64,000 bases of DNA, taken from Megaustenia siamemsis. Its lineage: Eukaryota; Mollusca; Gastropoda; Stylommatophora; Ariophantidae. The stretch lies in NCBI GenBank assembly GCA_032433765.1, contig JAVIAB010000160.1, positions 18,097,549-18,161,548 of the forward strand, read 5' to 3'. The notes under the pieces are model-generated. The model saw only the letters and a program-made list of their open reading frames with translations. It had not been told where the DNA came from and ran no database searches. Positions 22,390 through 32,490 of the stretch are shown piece by piece (position 1 is the stretch's first letter; every line of letters begins with the position of its first letter). Position numbers and translations under genes: made by a program.

Positions 22390-23828
22390 TTATAGGACAA
22401 TAAAGAAGAAAATCACTGGAGACTAGGATTGTGGTTTTACAGAAGAATGTTGAGAATACCGTGGACAGCTAAGAAGAGTAATGCAAACGTTCTGAAAGAG
22501 GCCAGAAAGCTACTTTCCAATATTAAGAAGAAACAATCATCATTATATGGGCCACGTAATGAGAAATATTATCAAAGACATGTATGATGGTTACACATGT
22601 GCAGTTCGAACAGAGGAAGGACTGAGCGAATGTTTCCCAATAGAAACTGGGGTTAAACAAGGATGTATTTTATCGCCCTTGTTATTTGGAATTGTTGTGG
22701 ACTTCATAATGAAGAAATGCTGCACTGGTAATAAAGGCATCGAATGGATACAAGGAGACCATTTGGAGGACCTCGACTTTGCTGATGACATAGTCCTCAT
22801 CGGCAGTCAGATAAAAATGATACAGGAAAACACAAATGAACTTTCAGCAATAGCCAGCAAAATTGGGCTTGAGATCAATCATGAAAAGACTAAAGTCATG
22901 AAAAGTTTAATTCCAACAGATGACAAAATATACATGGAAAACAAACCAGTAGAAGAGATCGATAACTTTATCTATCTTGGAAGTCACATTGATCGGGAAG
23001 GGGATACAAGTAAAGAAATTAGAATCAGAATAGCTAAAGCAGCAATGTCTTTCAGAACCTTGAAAAGTTGTGGAAATCAAAATTAATCAGCACAAACACA
23101 AAACTTAGGCTATTCAAATCAAATGTACTATCAACCCTTACGTATGCGTGTGAAAGCTGGAAAACTACAAGAGACAAAGAAACAAAGTTGAACGCATTCG
23201 AAAATAAATGTCTAAGGAAAATACTTGGTATAGCGTGGAACGAATTCAAAACAAACAAGGAAATTAGAGAAATCGCCAATCAACCACTAATATCTTCAGT
23301 AATAAAGAAAAGACGATGGTCATATGTTGGACATGTGATGAGAAGAGATAATAACCGAATAGCAAAGCAGGCCCTCATATGGGAAACAACAGGTATGAGA
23401 AAAAGAGGAAGACCCAGGGAGACACTGAGAATAACATTGATGAGAGAGGCAAGAGCAACAGGATTTGGCTCCCTCAATGAGATAGAGCTGCTTGCACAGA
23501 ACAGAGACAAATGGCGAGATTTGATAAAATATCTTTAAAAGAAAACTGTTAGAACAAAAATTCAGATATGAGAAGGTGTATCTTGGTCTACGCCCTATGG
23601 GCCGGCAACGGCTCGGAAGGTAAATAGATAGATAGAATGAGAAGGGAACAGCTGGAATATATTGACAACTGGGACAATTGAGGGACGACAAGATAGAAGG
23701 AAGCAAAGAGAAAAGATACCAGTCAGCTTAGAGAACGGGTTGGCATAAGGTCAACAACAGAAATGATAAATAATTGTCGAGATCGCAACTTGTGGAGAGA
23801 CATGATCACATTCGCCAGCAGGCATGGT
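22390..23828 (+). mobile_element. LINE-D 3' end, split by LINE-A
   Basis: Pieces 22390-22565 and 23636-23828 give a continuous LINE-D 3' region: WFYRRMLRIPWTAKKSN, then the EGRRDR..Q block and agacatgatcacattcgcca. The LINE-A insert sits between them, with aatgagaa at both borders (22558-22565 and 23636-23643). Confidence 0.85.
22566..23635 (+). pseudogene. LINE-A reverse transcriptase 3' fragment (5'-truncated, frameshifted)
   Basis: Encodes the second half of a LINE reverse transcriptase plus C-terminal region: IKDMYDGYTC, the GVKQGCILSPLLFG motif (finger/palm), DFADDIVLI with the FADD active-site pair, the FIYLGSHIDREGD block, LTYACESW, GHVMRRDNNRIAKQ and RKRGRPRETLR. The frame breaks near 23065, where one base is missing relative to the copy at 28259 (agaaccttg against agaagccttg), so the frames 22547-23086 and 23068-23538 are two halves of one. 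It ends in cggctcggaaggtaaatag and gatagatag. Flanked by an 8-bp duplication inside LINE-D. Confidence 0.9.
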
Positions 23829-24017
23829 ACATAATACGTAATTTTTAAAAATAACAAAGACACTCATTCCCACTCTCTTTTTTTCCTTCGTATACGCCAC
23901 TGCTTAAAATAAATTACAGATCGGCGGTTCTCTGGGTTTAATACCAGGTTGTAATTACACTGCACACTTCTGACGAATATTCTACCTTTTAAGATGGGCA
24001 CAGCCAGAAACGAGAAA

Positions 24018-24585
24018 CTTCATCATCATCAAGTACCGTGCCTACTGGCGCAGGTGATCATGTCTCTCCACAATTTTCGATCTCGGCAGCTATTCATCAT
24101 TTCTGTTGTTGACCTTCTGCCAAGCCATTCTCTTAAGCTGTCTGTTATTTTTCTCTTTGCTTCCCTCTATCTCTTCGTCCCTCAATTTTTCCAGTTGTTA
24201 CAATATATTCCAGTTGTTCTCTTCTCATAACATGGCCAAAAAATGATGATTGTTTCTTCCTAATATTGGAAATTAGCTCTCTTTTTGCTTTGACCTCTTT
24301 CAGAACTTTTTCATTACTCTTCTTAGTTGTCCATGGTACTCTCAACATTCTTCTGTAAAACCACATTTCTACAGACTCCAGTGATTTTCTTGTTTGTTGT
24401 CCTGTTGTCCATGATTCGCATCCATATGTTAAGACTAGCTCTATATAACATTTAAGAACTCTTTTTTCTTGTTTCTGTTGTCAAAAATGGATTGCATAGT
24501 ATCTTCCTCATTTTTTGGAAAGCTACTTTTGCCTGAGCCATTCTGCATGTCATCTCTTGTGTACATCTTCCGTCTGAGGTTAACG
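24018..24585 (-). mobile_element. LINE-D 3' half, minus strand
   Basis: Minus strand encodes, with breaks, MWFYRRMLRVPWTTKKSNEK, the KAKRELISNIRKKQSSFFGH block and EGRRDRGKQREK, and upstream AFQKMRKILCNPF. The left end is the 3' end with a catcatcatcaagtacc tail. It stops at the right near the codons for ITSDGRC, next to a LINE-G end in the opposite orientation. Confidence 0.8.
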
Positions 24586-24589
24586 AGAA

Positions 24590-24745
24590 ACTTAGTGGGC
24601 GTGTAAGAAGACTAATCAACCAACACAGAACTGGAGTCGTCAGTCGCTGGACACTTCGAGACTTGCTGAGGAGGGGATATGAGCACCTATGGACATGTTC
24701 GGAGTGCAATGATGATGACCCGCTAATAACTCAATAACTCTACCT
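24590..24745 (+). mobile_element. LINE-G 3' end
   Basis: Encodes RRLINQHRTGVVSRW..RDLLRRG.EHLWTCSECNDDD, shared with 40803-40922 and, reversed, 12246-12350. The end atgatgatgacccgc is the family 3' tail. Confidence 0.7.
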
Positions 24746-25995
24746 TTCCCCATCCTCCAACAACACAACTCATAAACATCTACAAATACTCCTCTACGGC
24801 AGTGAGTCCTTAGAAAAAGAGTCCATAGACTACTGACTCACCGTCTAACCATTTCCAGCCCTCACGGTTATACCATCTTCCCTATTATATGACTTTTATA
24901 GGAGCACTCAGCTTCCATCTTCACCGCAGTGCTTTAATACATCGCCGTGAGCGTTGTTAAATACAAAATATCAAAGAGTTGTCATCGATTTTGTATTAAT
25001 CTTTTATTTCATAATCAGCTCTTTAATCTTCCGTTATTAATTTCATTTATTAATTTCATCGATCTAAAGTGTTCACAATTATAATTTTTTTCCCAGTTGT
25101 TTTTTTTGGAAATCGTACGAAGTAGTGTAATTTTCTAGCAGATTAATATGTTTATTGATTTATTTGTGCTTTATACAGATGATTTTAGTACAACTTTTAT
25201 TCTGTTTTTGATGCTGTTGAAGTCACTATGACATTGACGCGGAGCGCTTTTTCACAGCCATCTATAGATTTACTAAGGCCTGTGGGCTGAGAGCGAAATC
25301 CCGAAATCACCGAAGCTCGTCACGTATTCAGCTATGGGGGCTATATACGGCTGACGTCATTTTGCGCCCCCCCCCCCCCCCCGCAAAAAAAGCGCAAAGC
25401 TGATAACGTCACACATTTTGGGTGATTTCTTTCAACTCAAGTGTGCGTATTAATACCACAAATGGGCGTGGCTTGTCTATCCCAGCAGTACTCGCTTCGA
25501 ATCGTGTCCACAGTGATCGTACAGTTCCCCTCCTTCCTCCTCTGACACCCCTGTCCGCAGCAGGTCACGTGGTTTAACTGCCACCGATAATTCTTCTGAA
25601 CCTGGGGGGGGGGGGGGGAAGAAAGCAATAGTTGTGTCGTTTTCAGCATTGCGAGCAGGGGCGGTTGTGGGTATAAGATCAGCCGTCTATAGCTTGCATA
25701 GCTCGAGACGTCACCACCAAGTAAGTGGAGACAGTAAAATATGAAAACATTGAACCAACGTTTAGAATCTGAAAGGTCCTCAGCTGGGACAAACACAACA
25801 GAAGACATTTTTAAAATGTAATTAAATTACGAAAGCAATATCAAGTTAAGTAAACACAAAATGACGAGGACAAACACTAAGTGGAAATAACAATAAAGAA
25901 CAATTGTGGAATAAACGTGGAAACTGTACGATCTCCTCAAATCTGTGGCAGATACAATATGTGAAGAAGTTGTGAGGTCTTGATACCTGGAATGG
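24746..25995. other. Low-repeat stretch with GC-rich island
   Basis: The longest stretch without a recognised repeat. It contains C and G runs (about 25368-25382 and 25603-25618), a palindromic TGACGTCA at 25352-25359, CACGTG at 25567 and gggtataagat near 25668. These could be promoter pieces, but no coding region is found downstream. Confidence 0.35.
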
Positions 25996-26064
25996 TTCTT
26001 CTTCTTCTTCTTCTTCTTCTTCTTCTTCTTCTTCTTCTTCTTCTTCTTCCTCTCTTCTTCTACT

Positions 26065-26111
<47 letters not shown>

Positions 26112-26366
26112 TTCTTCCTCGCTTCTTCTTCTCCTTCTTCTTCCTCTCTTCTTCTTCTTCTTCCTCCTCTTCTTCTTCTTCTTCCTCCTCTTCTTCTTCT
26201 CTTCTTCTTCTTCTTCTTCTTCCTCTCTTCTTCTTCTTCTTCTTCTTCTTCCTCTCTTCTTCTTCTTCTTCTTCTTCTTCTTCCTCTCTTCTTCTTCTTC
26301 TTCTTCTTCCTCTCTTCTTCTTCTTCTTCCTCCTCTCTTCTTCTTCTTCTTCTTCTTCTTCTTCCT

Positions 26367-26414
<48 letters not shown>

Positions 26415-26432
26415 TTCTTCTTCTTCTTCTTC
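25996..26432. repeat. (TTC/GAA)n tract of 437 bp
   Basis: Almost pure ttc, with cct and ctc interruptions at regular points. It lies at the 3' end of the minus-strand LINE-H, so on that strand it is a GAA tail, and may have begun as the LINE tail. Long uninterrupted purine/pyrimidine asymmetry can form triplex DNA. Confidence 0.97.
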
Positions 26433-26518
26433 ATCGATGACCTCTAGATGTGAATATTAATCAGTTAAACGAAAGCATTAGCCAACTCAAGGTTTTTGAC
26501 ACTACCATACAGCTTGTC

Positions 26519-26782
26519 AGGGAGCCACGATAGCTCAGTGGTTAGTGAACTGGACTACAAAGGACAAGGGGTAGGGTTTGATCCCAACCGACGGCTTCCA
26601 GGTTCACCCAGCCTTAAATTGGTACCTGATTTTTTTCTGGAAAAGTAAAGCAGCACGGGCGTAATACCGACCACATTACCCCAAAAATCATGTGCTGAAG
26701 GTATGTAAAATATAGGGTCACTAACACCATATTTCCCTATACGCCACTTGGCGTGTCGGGGGTACTTTACTTTTTTTTTTAT
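26519..26782 (+). mobile_element. SINE-I copy c, 12-bp target duplication
   Basis: Complete SINE-I with head, body and hairpin cgccacttggcgtg and a T-rich end. The 12 bases atacagcttgtc lie at 26507-26518 and 26783-26794 and are the LINE-H codons for DKLY reversed, so it inserted into LINE-H. Confidence 0.92.
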
Positions 26783-28258
26783 ATACAGCTTGTCCCGAAA
26801 TGGTACCGATGATAGCCACAAGAGTCTCCTCTGTTCACCATTGGTTGGGCATGATTGTAACAGATGTTTAGCAGTCACTTTGCCAGTGCCACAGTCACAT
26901 TCATTAGAGGTTCTTATCCTTACGCTGTTGAAAAGGTGGTACATCAATCTGTTGTGGCCTGTTTTAAGGTGACCATTCGTCCCGGATTGTCCGGGACAGT
27001 CCCGGAATTTGACATTTTTTTAACCTTTGTCCCGGATTAGCTGCCGTGCCGGTTTTGTCCCGATTTTGGCATATTTTTTTAGCTTTTGTCCCGGATTTGA
27101 TAAAAAATAATTTGGGATACAAACGTTTACCAATTTTGCCATTTTGGTATACGGCGTACATTTCTTCAATTAAAAAAAATATTATTCCGTTGCTGTGTAG
27201 ACAATTTTGTTTAATATCAAAACAGTAGAATGCGCTCCTATTTTTAAATCTCGTATATATTCGTTGTGTTACTAACTTTCACTTTCGCAAAAAATGGCAC
27301 CGAAGTGTAATTGTAGTTTTAATCAAGATTTACAAAAGAAATACCCTTTTATAAAAAAGTCTACATCGTCATCAGACTTCACTGTAAGATGTAATATATG
27401 TTCATCCGGGTTTACTATTAACCATAGTGGACGTGGTGATTTTAAGAGCCACATAAATAGTGATAAACATATGAGAGCCGTCGCTACTGCTGCATCAAGC
27501 TCGTCGATGACAAATTTTTTTCGAGCTGAACAGGTTGGTGACAAAGAAGAACAGTTAGCTGCTACAGAAGGTGCCTTTGCATATCATACAGTGATGCACA
27601 ATCACACGTTTAGATCTATGGACTGCACATCAAAATTGTTTCAGGTAACTTTAGAACCAAAATTTGCTTGTGCACGTACGAAAACAGAAGCTATTATTCG
27701 GAATGTGTTCACACCCCATGCTCTAAACGAGTTGAGATGTGACCTAGAAAACGTAACATTTATCTCCATACTGACAGATGCCTCCAACCACAAAGAAATC
27801 AAGATTTTTCCTTTGCTTGTCAGATACTTTGATCGCAATAAGGGACTGAAAGTTAAAATATTAGAGTTGAAGTCATTGCCGGGTGAAACATCTGATATAG
27901 TAAGTAGTTTTCTTATTGACTGTCTAACTGAAAATGGTTTAGAACTGAAAGTAGTTGGATTATGTGCAGACAACACAAATTCTAATTTTGGGGGCGCTGA
28001 AAGAAAAGGACAGAACAATGTTTTCACAAAACTGAAAGAAAACCTTGGACATAGTTTGATAGGTGTTGGGTGTGCTTGCCATATTTTCCACAACACTGTT
28101 CGAGCAGCTGCAGACGTATTGCCTGTTGATGTTGAAATGACTATTGCAAAAATGTATCTGTACTTCAAATCATACACAGTTAGAGTTGAAAGTCTCAAGG
28201 AGTTTTGTCAGTTTGTCGACACAGACTTCCAGATGATTTTAGGTTATGCACAAACTAG

Positions 28259-29388
28259 AGAGATTCTTTGTGGAAAATTCTGAAGCAATATGGCTTACCA
28301 TCAAAAATCATAAATATTATCAAAGACATGTATGATGGTTACACATGTGCAGTTCGAACAGAGGAAGGACTGAGCGAATGTTTCCCAATAGAAACTGGGG
28401 TTAAACAAGGATGTATTTTATCGCCCTTGTTATTTGGAATTGTTATGGACTTCATAATGAAGAAATGCTGCACTGGTAATAAAGGCATCGAATGGATACA
28501 AGGAGACCATTTGGAGGACCTCGACTTTGCTGATGACATAGTTCTCATCAGCAGTCAGATAAAAACGATGCAGGAAAACACAAATGAACTATCATCAATA
28601 GCCAGCAAAATTGGGCTTGAGGTCAATCATGAAAAGACTAAAGTCATGAAAAGTTTAATTCCAACAAGTGACAAAATATACATGGAAAACAAACCAGTAG
28701 AAGAGATCGATCACTTTATCTATCTTGGAAGTCACATTGATCGAGAAGGGGATACGAGCAAAGAAATTAGAATCAGACTGGCTAAAGCAGCAATGTCTTT
28801 CAGAAGCCTTGAAAAGTTGTGGAAATCAAAACTCATTAGCACAAACACAAAACTTAGGCTATTCAAATCAAATGTACTATCAACCCTTACGTATGCGTGT
28901 GAAAGCTGGAAAACAACAAGAGATATAGAAACAAAGTTGAACGCATTCGAAAATAAATGTCTAAGGAAAATACTTGGTATAGAATGGAACGAATTCAAAA
29001 CAAACGAGGAAATTAGAGAAATCGCCAATCAACCACTAATATCTTCAGTAATAAAGAAAAGACGATGGTCATACGTTGGACATGTGATGAGAAGAGATAA
29101 TAATCGAATAGCAAAGCAAGCCCTCATATGGGAAACAACAGGTAAAAGAAAAAGAGGAAGACCCAGGGAGACACTGAGAAGAACATTGATGAGAGAGGCA
29201 AGAGCAGCAGGAATCGGCTCCCTCAATGAGATAGAACTGCTTGCACAGAACAGAGACAGATGGCGAGATTTGATAAAATATCTTTAAAAGAAAACTGCTA
29301 GAACAAAAATTCATATAGGAGAAGGTGTATCTTGGTCTACGCCCTATGGGCCGGTTACGGCTCGAAAGGTCAATAGATAGATAGATAG
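28259..29388 (+). mobile_element. LINE-A copy inside the hAT transposase gene
   Basis: 5'-truncated LINE-A with the 3' end ggctcgaaaggtcaatag and atagatagatag. The hAT sequence reads caaactag|gtggcttgc across it, coding QTRWL, so little or no target duplication is visible (at most tag). By eye it is close to the copy at 22566-23635. Confidence 0.9.
28262..29287 (+). CDS. LINE-A reverse transcriptase fragment, open frame
   Basis: About 342 codons without a stop, beginning inside the gene at DSLWKILKQYGLPSK because the element is 5'-truncated. Motifs in order: GVKQGCILSPLLFGIV, DLDFADDIVLISS (FADD active site), FIYLGSHIDREGD, LTYACESW, then GHVMRRDNNRIAKQALIW, RKRGRPRETLRRTL and RDRWRDLIKYL at the stop. 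It lacks the endonuclease and the first part of the polymerase, and it has no promoter of its own, so no working protein is expected. The intact frame indicates a recent insertion or little time to decay. Confidence 0.85.
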   Translation, partial: DSLWKILKQYGLPSKIINIIKDMYDGYTCAVRTEEGLSECFPIETGVKQGCILSPLLFGIVMDFIMKKCCTGNKGIEWIQGDHLEDLDFADDIVLISSQIKTMQENTNELSSIASKIGLEVNHEKTKVMKSLIPTSDKIYMENKPVEEIDHFIYLGSHIDREGDTSKEIRIRLAKAAMSFRSLEKLWKSKLISTNTKLRLFKSNVLSTLTYACESWKTTRDIETKLNAFENKCLRKILGIEWNEFKTNEEIREIANQPLISSVIKKRRWSYVGHVMRRDNNRIAKQALIWETTGKRKRGRPRETLRRTLMREARAAGIGSLNEIELLAQNRDRWRDLIKYL

Positions 29389-30548
29389 GTGGCTTGCACT
29401 CTTGCCTGCTGTTGAAAGGGTTCTTTACATGTTCCTGCCTCTAAAATCATATTTTCAATCTCAAGACAGATGCCCAGTTTTTTATACAGGAATTCTTTGA
29501 AAACCCACTGTCTGAGGCATGGCTTATTTTGGTTCACAGTCAGGCATCCTCTTTCCACGAAGCAGTGCAGAAAGTAGAGGGACAGATGGTCACTGTATTT
29601 GAAATCATTGACAACATCAATAGGTTGAAAGCTATCTTGGAGTCCAAGCTGGAAGACGGCTTCTTGCCATCAAGAGTTCAGATAATCCTTAAAAAGCTGG
29701 AAATGGAAGGATTTCCACGTGAGGATGTGAAAAAGTTTAACGCCAGTGTTTCTTCATTTTATGAAACAGCTTTAAGTTATTTGAAGAAATGGGCTGCAAA
29801 TAATTTTCAAAACCTAGTCTTACAGCTGGGTAATGCTGAACAGAACACCAAATTGGGAAGATATTGAGAAGTGTTCATCATTAGTGAGTCAAACAGTGCC
29901 TTCAGTCGACTTTCCAGAAAATGAAATGTATGACGAATATGTCTACATGAAACAGTTCGTTACTTCACAAAAAATTAGTGAGTGGAGTCTTAATAAAACA
30001 TGACCAGGGCAGCGTTGGGTTGAACTAGCTTCCCACTTCAGAAGCAATCATGTGCCCGTTTCACATATTCTGAAGTTGGCAGAGTTCTTTTTGTGTCTAC
30101 CTGGAACAAATGCTGCAACAGAACGAGTGTTTTCTCTGATGAACAGTTTGTGGACAAATGATAAAACGCAACTAGGTGTTGAAACTTTAAAAGCCATGTT
30201 GATCACCAAAGTGAACTATGAGGGAACATGTGTCGAATTTTATAAGATGCTGCATACAAAGGACATTTTACAGAAATTCACTCATCTGAAAAGTACAGCA
30301 TCTCTGTTTCACCTTCAATTTAAGTGAGTATCACTGTTTTTTTTAATCTCCTGATTATCCTGATAGCGTATTGTAGGTCTATATTATTAGATGTTTTAAA
30401 ATGTATGTATTATTCACTTGAAAATGACAGCAAGAAGAAATGTAATTTTATTGGTGGAAAATTGAAGTAAAATTATTCCGTCCCGGAATGGGATTTCAAA
30501 AATATGGTCACCTTACCTGTTTTGAGTCAAAATTTGTTCCTTGCTCTA

Positions 30549-30970
30549 CAGGGTGTCCCTAAAGTCTGGACACAAAGGCAAACAAAAAAATATATTTTAA
30601 AGAAAATAAGTTTCAACATTTTGTTCAACTGGAATATACAATAAAGTCTTCAATATGATTTCCATCATTTGTGATGCAATGGTTGATGCGTTTCGCAAAA
30701 TTCACGTGAACTCAAAGCAATAAACCCACAATGTCGTCAATTTTTAATACATTCACTCTATATGCGTTCAATCAAGTGTGTTACATCTTGTAATTTTCAT
30801 TGAGTTCACCTTCTCCTTTAGTGTACCCCAGAAACAGAAGTCAAGGGGGCAAAGGTCAGGTGAACGAGGAGACCACTGCATATGACCACCTCCAATCCAA
30901 TTATGGAAATTGTCATTCAGTCAATCTCTATGTATTTTTGCCTATGTGTCCAGACTTTTGGGACACCCTG
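30549..30970 (-). mobile_element. Tc1/mariner-type non-autonomous element, 422 bp
   Basis: Ends cagggtgtccctaaagtctg and, inverted, cagggtgtcccaaaagtctg, each flanked by TA (30547-30548 and 30971-30972), the usual target duplication. The minus strand at about 30790-30905 encodes NWIGGGHMQWSPRSPDLCPL then DFCFWGTLKEKV, the third-catalytic-residue region of Tc1/mariner transposases. Most of the transposase gene is deleted. It abuts the hAT insertion site within LINE-H. Confidence 0.85.
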
Positions 30971-30972
30971 TA

Positions 30973-31660
30973 CACAGGATATGAAATCAATAGACTCCCG
31001 AGAAATGTTTACTGCCTTGGTACCGGGAGAACGAAATCCCATAGTCCGCTGGATTAGCCACAAAGATATCTGATGTTGACTAGAGGGCTGGCTTGTTATC
31101 TTTTGTTTGTGATACTTCATTATGTTGATGATGGTTTAATGCCACCAGGTTTATACTCGGAATCGGTGGCTTCAGGCGCATGTTGGTGGCGTGCGGGGGA
31201 GGGAGGGGTCGCAACATAAATGTTCACTGAATGCCTGTGTTCTCTCCCCGTGATGAAAGACCAGGATTAGTCTTTATTTGATTTGTCATAGATTTTTTTT
31301 ATTGTATGTTCGATATTATCTTGTATGGGGCCTTGTGTCTGATTAGAAGTTCCTATTTTTTCTGTGCTCCGTGGTCATAAATAGACAAAGATGTTAGTTG
31401 TCGGTGCGCATTGATGTCTTGCAGGTACTTAGTCGTCTTGCATGTACTTAGTACTTTATCTTCGTGCTGCTCGTACTCTGCCGTCCTTCACCTCCATCCC
31501 ACATTAATCATCTCCTTTTCACTTCTGTGGTGTTATCCGTAGTCTGTCTCCCCCTTTTTTTTAAGGACATTCAGTGGTCCAATAAGTGGTAGTTGTTGTT
31601 TTCCCTCTTTTGAACGTGTTGGACTATATCCAATTCTACCGTTTACCTGTTATTACTGTG
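30973..31660. other. No recognised feature
   Basis: It may be further LINE-H sequence (minus strand) but I see no secure motif. A G-rich patch lies near 31193. Confidence 0.35.
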
Positions 31661-31661
31661 A

Positions 31662-31830
31662 GTCACGGTTCTATGTGGTCTAGAGGTAAAGCGTCGACTT
31701 CTGATCAAGAAAGTCATAAGTTCGATTCCCACTACAAGCAGGGTAAAACTGTCGCGCACACACAAACAATTATGGAATCCGTGGTATCTTCGTGGCTTTA
31801 CCCTCCCCATGTCTTTGGGTAGTGAGATCC
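31662..31830 (+). mobile_element. SINE-II, tRNA-headed
   Basis: Head with A-box-like tgtggtctagaggtaaagcg and B-box-like aagttcgattcccac, then a body with ggtatcttcgtggcttt and tttgggtagtgagatccc. The body runs straight into the 31-bp array. Confidence 0.7.
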
Positions 31831-32222
31831 CATGTCTAGCTCTCTCTTGGTAGTGAGATCCCATATCTAGTTCTCTCTGGGTAGTGACATCCCATTTTTA
31901 GCCCTCTCTGAGTAGTGAGATCTGATGTCTAGCCCTCTTTGGGTAGAGAGATCCCATGTCTAGATCTCTATGGGTAGTGAGATCCCATGTCTAGCTCTCT
32001 CTGGGTAGTGAGATTTGATGTCTAACCCTCTCTGGGTAGTGAGATCTAATGTCTAGCCCTCTTTGGGTAGAGAGATCCCATGTCTAGCCCTCTCTGGGTA
32101 GTGAGATCTGATGTCTAGCCCTCTCTGGGTAGTGAGATCTTATGTCTGGCCCTCTTTGGGTAGTGAGATCCCATGTCTATCCCTCTAGGGTAGTGAAATC
32201 CTATGTCTAGCTCTCTCTGGGT
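31809..32222. repeat. 31-bp array, about 13 copies, grown from SINE-II body
   Basis: Unit gggtagtgagatcccatgtc plus tagccctctct. One unit occurs singly in the SINE-II bodies at 2896 and 37893 (ttagtgaggtccgatgtctg and gccatctcgg), so the array arose by tandem duplication in this SINE copy. Confidence 0.85.
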
Positions 32223-32224
32223 AG

Positions 32225-32361
32225 TGATACCAGTCAGCTTAGAGAACGGGTTGGCAGAAGGTCAACAACATAAATGATAAATAGCTGCCGAGATCGAAAG
32301 TTGTGGAGAGAAATGATCACCTACGCCAGCAGGCCCGGTAATTGATGTTGATGATGATGAT
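32225..32361 (+). mobile_element. LINE-D 3' end
   Basis: ccagtcagcttagagaacgg, ttggcagaaggtcaacaac, and agaaatgatcacctacgcca followed by a ttgatgatgatgatga tail. Confidence 0.75.
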
Positions 32362-32490
32362 GAAAGTACCAATTGGTCGAATATGAGGAAACTAAAGTAT
32401 CAATTAGTCGAATATGTGGAAACTAAAGTACCAATTAGTCGAATATGTGGAAACTAAAGTACCAATTAGTTGAATAAGCGGAAACTAAAG
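32362..32490. repeat. 31-bp array, about 4 copies
   Basis: Unit agtaccaattagtcgaatat plus gtggaaactaa. It begins next to the ATG-rich LINE-D tail. Confidence 0.9.

Larger units (their letters stand above)
27294..30327 (+). pseudogene. hAT transposase, broken by LINE insertion and frameshifts
   Basis: Starts with ATG at 27294. N-terminal BED-like zinc finger (CNIC, then DFKSHINSDKHM: Cys-x2-Cys, His-x4-His). The catalytic region follows: ILTDASNHKEIKIFPLL carries the first acidic residue, VGLCADNTNSNFGG the second, and GCACHIFHN is the conserved CxxH site. LINE-A splits the gene at 28258/28259; the frame resumes at 29389 with WLALLPAVERVL. A single extra T in the run near 29478-29483, a frame change near 29845, and a TGA at about 30000 follow. 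The C-terminal dimerisation segment NAATERVFSLMNSLWTND with the catalytic Glu and Trp is at 30112-30230. Non-functional as it stands. Confidence 0.9.
26966..30515 (+). mobile_element. hAT-superfamily DNA transposon, 3.55 kb, with nested LINE-A
   Basis: Ends: aaggtgaccat at 26966-26976 and atggtcacctta at 30504-30515, inverted. The target is duplicated as cctgtttt at 26958-26965 and 30516-30523, an 8-bp duplication as expected of hAT elements. Inside the 5' end the word gtcccgga recurs (about 26980, 26999, 27031, 27087) and again at 30480, which may be transposase-binding sites. Without the nested LINE-A (1130 bp) the element is about 2.42 kb. The transposase gene is broken, so movement would need a partner copy. 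Confidence 0.88.
26433..30548 (-). mobile_element. LINE-H 3' end, minus strand, host of three later insertions
   Basis: The minus-strand pieces 30516-30548, 26783-26965 and 26433-26506 join in one frame: LKTGHNRLMYHLFNSVRIR, then TSNECDCGTGKVTAKHLLQ, SCP, and RDKLYGSVKNLELANAFV ending in a stop at about 26450. The CDCG...HLLQSCP pattern with the LRTGHNRLN-type lead is the C-terminal zinc-knuckle region found after RNase H in some LINE clades. The gaps are SINE-I copy c and the hAT element, each with a clean target duplication; the Tc1/mariner derivative abuts the right end. A TGA occurs before LKTGHN, so it is dead. Confidence 0.8.

Noticed and set aside
31586..31822. 78-codon open frame
   Set aside because: It overlaps the SINE-II tRNA-like head and body.
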